Assembly (NCBI GenBank): GCA_024138025.1
Contig: JAMXBD010003348.1
Span: 60,988-124,987 of the forward strand
Direction of reading: 5' to 3'
DNA length: 64,000 nt
Source of the DNA: Combretum micranthum
Lineage: Eukaryota > Streptophyta > Magnoliopsida > Myrtales > Combretaceae
Made by a program: the position numbers and the translations under genes. This document shows positions 11,425 to 21,275 of the stretch, one piece after another. The notes under the pieces are model-generated. The model saw only the letters and a program-made list of their open reading frames with translations, ran no database searches and was not told the DNA's origin. Within the stretch, counting starts at the first letter, position 1; each line of letters opens with the position of its first letter.

Positions 11425-12137
11425 ATAATACCAAAGCCTTGAACTATCCATCGTTGTGGGTCTTATCAAAGTTTTATGGACTTAGGGTTGCATTTAAGGT
11501 ACCCTAAGTTAGTTCAGGACTACATTTAAGATATTCTAAGCCTACTTTGGACTGCATTTAAGGTATCCATAAGTATTAAGAGAATTATTTTGACATTATA
11601 TCTTACGACTACATTTAAGGTATCCTAAGTAGGGATGCATTTAAGGTACCCTAGAACTAGCAAAATCAGAGAAATTGATTAGACGACTTGGACATCGATG
11701 GAACTACTAATTCCTTAAACCTAAGGGGAGGAGGGGATTATCCCCTAGACTTCACATTGGTTATTAGAAAACCACGTGCGATGTTTGCATTGCATATGCT
11801 TGTATGTTTTTGTTTGTTGTGTAGTAATTGAGAATCTTGCACACCATCCCACTAGGCCGTAGCTTATGCTCATTCCCTATAGTGTGATTAGTGTTGCAGA
11901 TACTTTCAAGGATCTCTACAACTCTGATATATTGACAACATAAAAAATAATAGTTGCTTTTAGGATTTTGGGGATACTACAAGAGATGATCTATATGGTT
12001 ATTTCCCTTCATGGTTGAATTTTGATTTTAGACTAGAGATGTATGTTTAGTTTCTTTAAGAACATTAGTAGGTAATTTCTTGATATAGACTTGAGGGTAC
12101 TTATGTATTAGAACTCTTTACTTACTATGTACTAGTA
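11425..12137 (+). repeat. Diverged direct repeat, copy 2
   Basis: Partner of 2605-3640. It keeps the empty target (TAG, 12109-12111) of the MITE found in copy 1 and lacks the long G tract. The comparison gives the pre-insertion state for both changes. Confidence 0.8.
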
Positions 12138-13370
12138 TGTTCCACTATATCCAATCAAGAAATGAGAATACAAGCTTATCCGAATACAATGGACTTTAAT
12201 CACTCTGCTCAGCCTATATAGCTTCACTCAAGCTATTTACTGATCTACAGAGAAAGAAATGTCACTCTCACTTCTCTACAATCTCTAACGAGTAATATAC
12301 TAAATGAGGAAAAAGTATAAAGTATCCTCTCAAATTTCAGTACAAGGATGACAATATAAAGTAACAGTATTTTGCTCAAGTAAATTAAGGAAATTCACAA
12401 ACTTAGAGAACTTGTTCTTTTTCACGTGTGTCTTCTTTATTTAAACCTCTGTTTGGTATATATTCTCAACTTCCAATAGCTAGGAAAGGATAGACTTTTG
12501 CTCCTGATATTTCTCCTTGTTGTTGATAACATCGTTGAACTATTTTAAATCTTCAACAGATAAGATAAAGTTGAATGTGATAGATTCACATTATTATTGT
12601 GTGCCTGTTGTGATATTAAACTTCATGTAAATCTGATAAAACTAAATAAATATCACGCTATGGATAAGGTTTTGTTACTTGAACATTATTGGCGATATCT
12701 TAAAGATAAACATCTTTGATACTGTTTAATCTTGAAACAAATTTGCATTCCATATCTTATTGTCCTTTAACTTCTCGTGATTTTGAAATTCCTTGATTTT
12801 GTTGTAACACGATCTTAATATCTTCTATAGATAACTTAATTAGATCAACTTCTTATGGCGGGTCTGAGTCGAATGTTGGACATGTCTAAAAAAACTTAAA
12901 CTTGAACTTGCTGTTGAAACGTAAAACTTTGATCTTTTGTAAACTTAAATCCCTTAGATATTTGAACTAACTTTGTGGAACATATTTGAATGTATTATCA
13001 AAATACATTCAACTTTGGAGCTAGGTCTTCAAATCCATAAAGAATTCTTAGAAAATTCGATCTTTATCGTGCTGTACGTAAATTTGTAATTTTTGTTCGT
13101 GTAGCCGATTTACTTTTTGAAATATCTTCTGAGTATTATTGTCTACTTGATATTCATCATGTCTACCTTATGAGTATTCCTCTGTTCTTGAAAAACTTTC
13201 CGAAAACTTTCTGAGTTGAATCTCTTTTGAAAAACATTTTCATAAACTTTGATACTTTCACAAAACTTTCATCTTACTTAATAAATTAAGCACTGTACAC
13301 TTAATAAATTTGTTAGTAATCACTTAATCCTTTTTGTTATCATCAAAACCAATATTGAGAGAACCCAACA
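12138..13370 (-). repeat. Ty1/copia LTR, minus orientation
   Basis: Bounded TGTTCC...CCAACA. Read on the minus strand it opens TGTTGGGTTCTC and continues TTTTGATGATAACAAA, a typical opening of plant copia (Tork/SIRE-like) LTRs. The 1233 bp between are AT-rich and noncoding. A gag fragment of the same orientation abuts it at 13371 with no polypurine tract between, so either pol was deleted or recombination joined the two. No 5-bp duplication was found around the LTR. Confidence 0.6.
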
Positions 13371-13384
13371 GCAGCATAACCCTA

Positions 13385-14010
13385 GGTCTGCCTTTCTTCT
13401 CCATCCTATCAATCAACAAAGATATATGTTGATTTCAAGTCGAAAGAGCATAAGCTTCCATTTGACTACCAAACATAACCTCAGTCACGTATTTTTGTCT
13501 CTTTACTTGGCTACAAAGGTAATATGCCTTGCTGATGCTTGGTGAAGGATCCACTGAAAGTATGTTACTCGTAACATTAATATTAAGTGTCATTTAAACC
13601 CATGAGGAGATGTACCGAATTATTCCTATTTTTAGTTTCTTCATATTTTTCCTTTAACTTACAAAAACAATTCTCATTAGCACCATAACTACATTAAGGT
13701 GTTTCAAGCGAATTCATCATCTCATCCCAAATTTTCTTTAATTTATTAAAATATATTACAATAATATATGATCTTCGTTTCACATTAGATGGCTTAAATT
13801 GCAATTGATATTACAATGGACCATTCATTTGTCAAATCTATCTTTAATCTCATTCCAAATGTCTCTAGCATGTTTTGAATACATGAAGACCTCAGACAAC
13901 TCTTTTGTCATTGAATTCAATAATCAACAACAAATCATGTTATCACATCTTATCCACCATTTCATTTCATCTTCATCATTCTTAAGTTTTATGCAAGCTC
14001 ATTAGGGAAA
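13385..14010 (-). pseudogene. Ty1/copia gag remnant
   Basis: Gag would form the virus-like particle. On the minus strand, 14005-13825 reads a copia gag block: a WW.RCD segment, LLNSMTKEL near 13900, MYSKHARDIW near 13870, and NEIKDRF near 13850. One stop sits where the family has Trp (TGG to TGA), and another follows DRFDK. A second piece nearer the LTR (13560-13440) has a DPSPSISKAY segment resembling the later part of the same gag domain. The pieces lie in different frames. No zinc knuckle, protease or pol is present before the LTR begins, so most of the element is deleted. Confidence 0.68.
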
Positions 14011-14092
14011 ACCTAATTTCGATTTTGTGCAAGAGCTAATTTGATTGATCTAATCCATCAATAAAATTAGATCAATCAAACATAATATTAGT

Positions 14093-15044
14093 TAGGGGTG
14101 TGCACGGTACGGTTTGTTCGGTTTGCACCTCAAATTAAACTACCATATTTTACGGTTTGTTTTTCTTTTAAATTCGAACCTAACCATATGTTCGGTTCGT
14201 AATTTTTTGAAGAAAAAAAATGATTTGGTACGGTTTGGTTTGCGGTTCAAACCGTTTTTTTATAAAATAAAAAATATATTCTATCAAAAAACTTCTATTA
14301 CATATTTTTATCACTAATGCAAATATAAACAACAATATTTTAAATTAATCATTCACTGCAAATAAACATGTAAAACACATAGGAAGAAATAATTTTATCT
14401 ATTATTAAAATTATAATTATGAATAGTCATTTTTTTGAATTATCTTGAAACTATAATGGTATACTAGACTTTTCTCAATATAGACATAAAATTTACTCGT
14501 TGTATGCTTCTAACTAACATATTATTAATTATATAAATCAATAAGTAACTAAATAATAGAGATAGATTAGTTAGTAAGACAAATGGAAAAGAAATATGTA
14601 GCAGTTAAAATACTACAGGCTAAAATCTAAAATATAAAATCTATATTACTTATAGACAACATAACGATTAAAATATATTATGAAAAATCTAATTTTATTT
14701 TAATGAATAACACATATATAAGTCACAAATTTTAAAAAATTAATTATTTTTAAAATTTGTGATGTATATATGTATCATTAATAAAATAATTAAGAGTAAA
14801 AATAATATTTTTTATTTTTTTAATATATAAAACGGTTCGGTTCGAACCATACGATTTGATTCATGGTCTCGAACCGAACCGTGAACCGTTTTCTCTTCAC
14901 CGAACCGCGAACCGAACCGTTTAAAAAAAGAATCGAAATTTTGGTTCGGTCATGTCCGTTCGGTCATGTTCGGTTCAATTCGGTCGGTCCGATTCGGTTC
15001 ACGGTTCGATAAGTTTTTTTTTTTTTTTTTTTTGCGCAGTCCGA
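14093..15044. mobile_element. hAT-superfamily non-autonomous element 2, 952 bp
   Basis: The 8-bp duplication ATATTAGT lies at 14085-14092 and 15045-15052, exact. The left end TAGGGGTGTGCA and the reverse-strand right end TCGGACTGCGCA match at 8 of 12 positions. Subterminal zones carry dense CGGTTCGGTT / AACCGAACCG motifs in both orientations. The middle (about 14270-14820) is very AT-rich and noncoding, and a long T run lies near the right end. It differs from hAT element 1 in sequence but shares the architecture. The insertion splits the copia remnant between its gag and its primer-binding-like site. Confidence 0.88.
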
Positions 15045-15237
15045 ATATTAGTAACCAATAAAACTTGGATTATCTAATCATGATAATTATAAAGGATCAT
15101 TATATGTACTTTCTTCGATTTTCAAGTAAATATTCACCAAAGCTATTTCACAAACATTTGATAACGAAGAAACTTCAAATTGGAATCAACAGAGAAACAG
15201 GATTCAAACAATGAAAACTACTACTCCAATGAGCAAC

Positions 15238-15253
15238 CTTGCTTTAATACCAT
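15238..15253 (-). promoter_or_regulatory. Possible copia primer binding site (degenerate)
   Basis: On the minus strand the sequence reads TGGTATTAAAGC, close to the initiator-tRNA-Met complement TGGTATCAGAGC used by many copia elements. It lies upstream of the copia gag in that orientation. The adjacent LTR end does not match the 12138-13370 LTR, so the pairing is uncertain. Confidence 0.4.
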
Positions 15254-16409
15254 GGAGAAAAAACTCTATTAACCTAAACTATTGAGAAATCTGAACAAAA
15301 CTTTACAGTATGCTTAAGGTGGAAGGTGAGGTGAAGATTAGATGATAGTTAAAGTATATCAATAGATTTTTTTATTTGTGGAAAAATGTTTTATTAAGTT
15401 GTAACTAACTAAGTGATACAAGCGTACTTATACCACGAGATAAATAACTCGTGCAAGTGTAAAAAATATAAAACTCTAACACATCTAACACTATTGCTAT
15501 GAAACTCTACTATATAACTATATATAGCAACGTGCAATACTTCAAAAATGTGTTTTTTTTTTTTTTTTAGTCATTTGTAACTTGGCCTGAAGGTGGTTAA
15601 TAACAAAGCTAGTATGCACTAATGGGCCATTTTCGAGTAATTGGCCAAGTTAAGTTATGTGTAAGTGAAATTGACTTGATATTTACTATATTGATTTCAA
15701 AAAAATTGAATCGCTCTAATTCTCTTCACATTCAATGTAGGACTCTGCTTGAGTATAAAAAAAATTCATTCTTGAACACATATCCTCACTTTATATGATT
15801 GGACCTAAATGTTTTGTTTTTTTTAGCAAGCATCCACCTCATTTTCATCATCGCTCTAAGAACAATATGAATAAAAAATTGTAAGATCAATATCAATATG
15901 AAGTTTCCATGTCAAATTGGTATGGATCAACCAATTTTCCCTTGATTCATTCTTAAATCAAACATCTATTGATAGGTGATTGGCTCTAATACTAGTTGTA
16001 ATGCCTCATCCAAGTAGTTAGCAAACAAGTAAATAATAGGCTTTTTTTTTTTTTTTCTTTCCAACCACTTGACTTAGAAATTCTATTAACTTGATATTCT
16101 TGCCTCTAACATAAATTACTACGTTTCCAAATCATAATTCATATGGATCCCTACCAGTTGGGTATCAATATAATCAGTATAGTCTACAATATAATATCTT
16201 TATGTAAATCAAGATACAAAAATGGAAAATTAAAGTGATACATTAAAGTATGACCGAAACATGATCTTTTTATAGAAAGAACCTAACTGTAAAATCATGT
16301 GAATATGTTAAAATCATGCTGCGAGAAGTAATTCTTGATCATCATGACATGCCTTGAGTTCCTTTTTTTTCCTATTTCTAAGAATGAAGAGGTAGTTTCT
16401 TTCTATTCT
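15254..16409. other. AT-rich noncoding, retroelement debris
   Basis: No ORF of substance. A minus-strand TGGTATTAGAGC-like site with an intervening base change (near 15976-15992) beside gttgtaatgcctc suggests another LTR/primer-site relic. T runs occur at about 15548-15568 and 16040-16054. Nothing else is recognised. Confidence 0.35.
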
Positions 16410-17382
16410 CGTCTAATGTGTTATCAGTCATACCACTATGCATCTACTGATTGCCACAATTGATAACGTCTAATTTAATCATCTAGGGCAAATTGTTAAT
16501 GACAAACTTATAAACAATTGCATATAGAAAAATTACATGATGTCGTCATTAATTTTAACTGGACGGGCTCATCACTATCCAACAGCTTATACTATAACCA
16601 ACTATAATCAAATTACTAATATAGTTCATATTTTAATTACTATATTTATTTTAATAGTTAGATGGTTGACTGGATGGTCCTATCGAAGAAACCGTAGAAG
16701 CTCCATTGCATATAATGTGTTTTAAAAATGAAAAATTCTATGGTTTCTTTGTATTTATATTCATTCAGAATTACTTAATATATTAGTTATTGCATTTAAT
16801 GAAATGGCTAGATAAGTAATAGGATCTTGTGACGGGATAATAGAAGTTTCCATAAAAACAACTTTTTTTGTACCCATGATTTTAGCAAGTTTCATACCTT
16901 TACAATAAGTAAGGTTTCAATCAATTCATACATATGCCCTCATGGGATGATATGGATGATAAGAGAGGACCAAAAGGAGTCTCTAGTAATAATTCCTCTT
17001 CCTATAACACCATTGTTCGGAGCACAAGAGCCATGGCAATTAATTTAAACAATACCAGCATTAAGAGATGACAACAAGTCCTATCTAAATTTCTCCTAAG
17101 ATATTGGAATTGTATCAGTTCTAATAGTACTATCACTGCTCTGGACATTTGTCGTAATATTCCAAATGTTTGATCTTCAAATCCAAACTAAAGAGGTACA
17201 AATTTCTCAAAAACAAAATGCATTCCTTTGACACAATCTATACTACAATGTAATATACACTCTATTTAGCATCTCCCGAATTCTTATGACATCACTTACT
17301 GCCCTTGGTATAATTTTATTTTATATTAATTTTTTAGCACACCTTCCTCATAATGTGAGTTTTGGAAGAATGAGCATCTGAA
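16410..17382 (+). pseudogene. Unidentified degenerate coding-like stretch with hydrophobic segments
   Basis: I do not recognise this. Two partly open stretches stand out from the AT-rich surroundings. At 16429-16725 an open run interrupted by TAA and TAG contains GRAHHYPTAY and then about 17 hydrophobic residues ending RWLTGW, followed by a basic RRNRRS segment. At about 16890-17382, in another frame, a stretch contains PLPITPLFGAQEPW, a membrane-like run (VSVLIVLSLLWTFVVIF), a polar QIQTKEVQISQKQN segment and a second hydrophobic run ending in HLPHNVSFG. The internal stops (TAA, TAG, TGA) could each derive from Gln or Arg codons by a single C-to-T change. It might be the relic of a small multi-pass membrane protein gene, or chance. 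Confidence 0.3.
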
Positions 17383-17946
17383 ATGTTCAGATAAATTCAA
17401 TCTGCACAGCGAATGTTATCTAGATCTTGCGAAACTTTTGTCCTTGAAGCTGCAATATAATCACACATAAAACAAAACCTAATAAATCCAAAAAAAAAAA
17501 AAAAAAGGAAAAAAGAGGATGGGAAAGAAAAATAGAGGGGGTAAAAAACAACTACGCAAAAAGGAAGAATAAAATGGAAGAAAGACCTAACATGAAACAC
17601 ATTAGAAAAACCCATAGAATTTTGTTTCACATAGGGAAGAAAAGCACATTAAAAAAGAGGGAAAATATCAACTTTGGTATCTAAAATTTTCATGAAAATT
17701 TATCTATTTGTTTCATTATATTTTAATAATTTTAGCATCATATTTTTGTCGCTTTCAAATGGATATTTGTCAAGAAATAAATATCGATGAAAAAATGACA
17801 ATTTTACTTATAAACTGACATAAAAGATACAATACAAATATGATACTGATAAGTTACAAATTCATATTAGAAATAGATATGATGCAGATAAAATTCAACT
17901 ATCCAAATAGACCTAAATAGCACATTAATGCTTTTTAAAACTTTTT
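17383..17946. other. AT-rich spacer with a MITE-related segment
   Basis: No gene. About 17796-17915 resembles the right two-thirds of the 3420-3610 MITE (gatactgat-type phrases, a caactatccaaata end). Its left end cannot be placed. A gaggaaaatatcaac-like phrase near 17660 has a similar sequence in inverse orientation near 49800. Confidence 0.4.
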
Positions 17947-18068
17947 ATGACTATAGACACCCAATTTTTGCCCAAATTAATTAAGACTTAAAATTTAATT
18001 AAACTCATTTTTTTTCAAAAGCCTTAAGTATTAATGAAATTGGCTAAGTAATCAAGGCACAGGCCAAA

Positions 18069-18133
18069 TGGCCTGTTGGTTAAACACATTGACCCAAACA
18101 CACACTCAAGCTCAAGGACACAGGTTCAAACCC
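18069..18133 (+). other. tRNA/SINE-like A and B boxes inside the TAT-1 LTR
   Basis: TGGCCTGTTGG (18069-18079) followed by TTAAAC resembles a pol III A box and tRNA D-arm region. GGTTCAAACCC (18123-18133) matches the B-box consensus GGTTCRANNCC. Their spacing is in the range of tRNA-derived SINEs. The same pair is in the 3' LTR (30550-30560 and 30604-30614) and, more diverged, in the solo LTR TAT-2 (minus strand, near 47588-47665). It is probably a tRNA-derived fragment captured by the ancestral LTR; activity is unknown. Confidence 0.5.
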
Positions 18134-18591
18134 TAGCAAAGGCAAATTTTTGCCTTTTTATCATTTTTGTCTTTTCATCTTTCCCAAAGTGACTTTTGCC
18201 TTACTTTGCATCAGTTTTTAACTGACAAAACTTCATTAATTATCGAAATTGATGAAGCAATTGCAAAGTGGTTATGGAATATGAAAGATTAGTGCACAAT
18301 TCATGAACAAAAACAACCCAAAAATCACAAAATTCGTGCTAAAAAAATTGGGAAAAAATTCAATTGGTAAAGCATTCAATTGGACTTAAATGAGGAGTTA
18401 CAAGAATTGGAAAAATTGGGCAATTAATCTACCCAATGAATGATCTGATGAAGGATATGAGGAATCAATCATCAATTCATCAGTTTCAAACAATTTAATC
18501 ATGAATTTTCGAATTAAATTCGTGAAAAATCAAGAGGCAAAAATCGATTCGTTTTTGAAACTGAACGAAACGTAAAATTGAGCTTGCAACC

Positions 18592-18600
18592 TATAAATAG
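18592..18600 (+). promoter_or_regulatory. TATA box of TAT-1 5' LTR
   Basis: TATAAATAG in a CCTATAAATAGGGG context, about 640 bp into the LTR. It is identical in the 3' LTR (31072-31080) and conserved on the minus strand of TAT-2 (47114-47122). It is the likely pol II promoter of the element; U3 would end roughly 30 bases downstream. Confidence 0.75.
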
Positions 18601-19098
18601 GGGGTCCTAGGAGCAAAAGGCACAAGTCAATTTCGAAGAAACACATACACAATAGGATCAATTCGAAGTTTTCAAGTTTATGATTAAAATTCGAATTTTT
18701 TTAAATTCGAAGTTCTTGGATCATATTTGATCCAAATTGAGTGTTGTAAAGATGTTAGAAACTTGATTTGGATGATTTAGTGTGCTTAGATTTGTTCAAA
18801 TTGATCGGATTTCTCTCTGCAAAATTTTTTTTATTTTTCTAATTGCACCGCCGGCAACCACCTCCGCGAACCGCCGCCCACGGTGGTTCTGGGCGCGAAC
18901 CACCACCTTCAGAGGACGCGCAACCACCATAGGAGTCGGGCCGACAAGCTTCCAGCCACCGAGGACCACCGGAGCCGCCGGAATCCGCCCCGAAAGATCA
19001 CGTAGTCGTCTCTTCACCCGTCGGATCTCCGAAATCCGGCCCGAAGATCCGAATCCAACCCGGTCGGTCATCGGTCAACTGTCATCGGTCAACGGTCA

Positions 19099-19584
19099 AA
19101 CAGATCAGACGGCCCAGATTCAATCAAGCAGATCAGACGGTCCAGATTTGATCAAGCGGATCAGCGGCCCAGATTCAATCATCCAGATCAGACGGTCCAG
19201 ATTTGATCAAGCGGATCAGCGGCCAGATTCAATCATCCAGATCAGACAGTCCAGATTTGATCAAGCGGATCAGCGGCCCAGATTCAATCAAGCAGATCGA
19301 CGGTCCAGATTCGATCGAGCAGATCAGCGGCCCAGATTCAATCGAGCAGATCGGACGGTCCAGATTCGATCGAGCAGATCAGCGGCCCAGATTCAATCAA
19401 GAGATCAGACGGTCCAGATTTGATCAAGCAGATCAGACGGCCCAGATTTCATCAAAGCAAATCAGACGGCCCAGATTTAATCATCTCGATCAACGCCCAG
19501 ATTTGGTCAATTCCATCAGACGATCAGGATCAGTCAACGCGATCGACGCTCCAGATCTCGTCCGCTTCATCCAACGGTCCAGGT
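19099..19584 (+). repeat. LTR minisatellite, unit 26-29 bp, about 16-17 copies
   Basis: Units follow the pattern CAGATCAGACGGTCCAGATT followed by TGATCAAG, alternating between 'ACGGTCC' and 'GCGGCCC' types. The 3' LTR has a similar array at 31576-31999 with a different order of unit variants, so the arrays have changed since insertion or during the last replication cycle. TAT-2 holds a more diverged version, into which CV-3 inserted. It lies in the transcribed leader. Confidence 0.9.
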
Positions 19585-20150
19585 AATCGCATTATTTTAT
19601 TATTAGTTTATTATATAATTAATTTCAGAAAATAATAAAAAATAGTAAAAAATTCATAAAAATTCATAAAAAATTCAAAAAATTCAGAAAAATCCAGAAA
19701 AATAAATAATTATTTTTTATATAAATTTATTTTTTTTATATTTTTATATTTTGAATATTTTTATATGTATTTATACATAAATTGCTTTTAGAAATGCATA
19801 TTTAATGCATGAAAAATAATTTTAATATGTTTGAATATATTGTGAATTTATGTGATGATTTTTTAAAAAAAAATAAAAATAAAAATAAAATAATAATAAT
19901 AATAAATAAACAAAATAAATAAAAATGATAAAATTGGATTTTCCAAAACCAAAATTTTTTTAAAAAAAATAATAATAATAAAAAATGATTTTTGGACTTA
20001 GAAAAATATGTTTTCATGAAATGAAAATCAATTGATTAGATCATAGGACCATCAAAAATGATTTTCATAAAAATATAAAATTTAATGAACTTAAATTGAG
20101 AATAGTTCAAAAATTAAAATTGATCAACAAATTAAAGTTTTTTTTAAAAA

Positions 20151-20208
20151 GAACTACGTTTTGTCTGATCTCGATTAGCGAGTACGTAGGCACCTGCGGG
20201 GCGACATA
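20151..20208 (+). other. Conserved GC-richer island in Tat LTR
   Basis: This 58-bp stretch contains CTCGATTAGCGAG (4-bp arms CTCG/CGAG around ATTAG), ACGTAGGCACCTGCGG and GGCGACAT. It is almost unchanged in the 3' LTR (32594-32651) and in TAT-2 (minus strand, 43031-43087), although the AT-rich flanks differ strongly. A TACGTAGGCA-type motif is, as far as I recall, common in Tat/Ogre LTRs. The conservation suggests a function in the RNA (3'-end formation, packaging or strand transfer); this is not proven here. Confidence 0.6.
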
Positions 20209-20518
20209 AAAAATAAAAAAAATGTTTTGTTTTTTTAATATTGTGAATAAATATTTTGTAAATATAATATGTTTTGTTGATATTCATATTCTAAAAAAAA
20301 TAATAAAATGAATAAAAGACATAAAAATAAAAAATGAATAATGTGATTTGTGAATATTGTTTCATAATATATTATTTGAATTTTTGAGCATAAATGAAGG
20401 TTATAAATTTAAAATTCCAAAAGTGGTAACCATTTGGTTTTAATAGGTTAGCCCCCGAATCCATGATATCTGGTTTTAAAAGTTGATTTTTAAATCAAAT
20501 TTTCGCAGACTAGTAGCT

Positions 20519-20552
20519 AAGTTAGGATCAACCGACCCATTGATCCTAGCTT
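20519..20552 (+). other. 13-bp stem-loop with covariation, 160 nt before the TAT-1 LTR end
   Basis: AAGTTAGGATCAA pairs with TTGATCCTAGCTT across the loop CCGACCCA; one pair is a G-U type wobble. The 3' LTR has the same structure (32971-33004). In TAT-2 (42646-42679, minus strand) the arms are AAGTTAAGATCAA and TTGATCTTAACTT around CCGACTCA. One G-C pair became A-T on both arms and the wobble became a full pair, so all 13 pairs are kept. Confidence 0.7.
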
Positions 20553-20714
20553 TTATTTTTTCCCGATTTATATCGGGTGGCGACTCTAAAATTTTCAAAA
20601 ATTAAAATTTCTTTAACCCCTAGTCGAGGATTCATGTTAAATGGGTTCGGGTTTAATGTGAATCGGGTTAGAGAAATGAACCAGATAAGTGGAAAAAATC
20701 CAGGCTCGACAGCT

Positions 20715-20732
20715 TGGCGACTCCACTGGGGA
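20715..20732 (+). promoter_or_regulatory. TAT-1 primer binding site
   Basis: TGGCGACTCCACTGGGGA starts 3 nt after the 5' LTR end. TGG complements the CCA end of a tRNA, as expected for minus-strand priming. Ogre-type elements are reported to use an arginine tRNA; I could not check the tRNA identity here. Confidence 0.8.
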
Positions 20733-21275
20733 CTATTAATTTTTTTTAAAAAAAAAGAGGGCTAGCCACTTAGGAATTTAAATTTTAAATTTATCCTTGC
20801 TATTTTTGTAAATTACCATGTGAATATATTTTTGTATATTATATTGAATAATTGTTTTTGTAAATATATACTAACCTTGCAAATATGAAAAATAAAAAAA
20901 GTTTGTTTTTGTTTGCATTTGCATTTGCATTAGCATAATGTGTGCTAGATACGGTCGTACCAGGGCCGTCTTAAGAGCCTAAGCGAGGAGGACGAAGTAA
21001 GGTCCGGGGGCTGTGGCTTTCCACCCTCTAGATCAAGAAATGTCCTCCCACTCCGGTTTAGTACCACTAAATCGGGGAACCTATAGAACCTACCAAATCA
21101 TGCATTCATTAGCATGGGATATGACCAACTTTTTCTAAAAAAAAATGGAGTTGAAATATAAATGTACATATGTAAATATAAAAAAAAAAGAAAATTCTAA
21201 AAAAATATAAAAGCTGTCAAAAAATTAAAAAATTTTGTAAATATTAGCTTATACCTTTTAAAAAATTTTCAGAAA
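20733..21275 (+). other. TAT-1 untranslated leader between PBS and ORF1
   Basis: Noncoding and AT-rich. It includes a short GC-richer block near 20950-21080 (cgtaccagggccg) and an A-rich stretch before the ORF1 ATG. No further feature is recognised. Confidence 0.6.

Larger units (their letters stand above)
5590..12137 (+). mobile_element. CV-1: decayed Ty3/gypsy chromovirus (Tekay/Del type), internal part plus 3' LTR
   Basis: Domain order is protease, RT, RNase H, integrase, chromodomain, polypurine tract, 3' LTR, all on the plus strand. Gag and the primer binding site are missing; the coding part starts directly at the protease. Stop codons and frameshifts occur in every domain, so this is the oldest of the gypsy copies here. 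The 3' LTR starts TGAAACCCCGTAATTTT after a purine tract and carries a later hAT insertion. The placement of the 5' LTR (2605-3640) is inferred from the shared repeat. Confidence 0.8.
8966..12137 (+). repeat. CV-1 3' LTR (with internal hAT insertion)
   Basis: It starts TGAAACCCCGTAATTTT right after the polypurine tract. It is interrupted at 9087-9891 by a hAT-type element and contains copy 2 of the direct repeat (11425-12137). The right edge is set where a copia LTR begins (12138); the expected terminal CA and target duplication were not found. Between 9900 and 11424 the sequence is AT-rich and noncoding, with CA and TA microsatellites. Its TATA box could not be assigned with confidence. Confidence 0.62.
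17952..20711 (+). repeat. TAT-1 5' LTR
   Basis: It runs from TATAGACACCC to GGCTCGACA. The 3' LTR starts TGTAGACACCC, so the first TG has become TA (G to A). Internal landmarks in order: tRNA-like A and B boxes (18069-18133), TATA box (18592-18600), a GC-rich block (18845-19080), a 26-29-bp minisatellite (19099-19584), AT-rich sequence, a conserved island (20151-20208) and a stem-loop (20519-20552). The ORFs that cross the minisatellite are by-products of a stop-free repeat unit, not genes. Confidence 0.93.

Noticed and set aside
16410..17382. Mitochondrial or chloroplast DNA insertion
   Set aside because: The hydrophobic runs and AT-rich codons suggested it, but I could not match any organelle gene. 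Plant organelle genes are usually better conserved, so the origin is left open.
18782..19635. Long overlapping ORFs (up to 213 codons) with repeats of Arg/Asp/Gln
   Set aside because: They cross the LTR minisatellite, whose unit lacks stops in several frames; the same happens in the other LTR (31626-31907). No start context, no family, three frames open at once.
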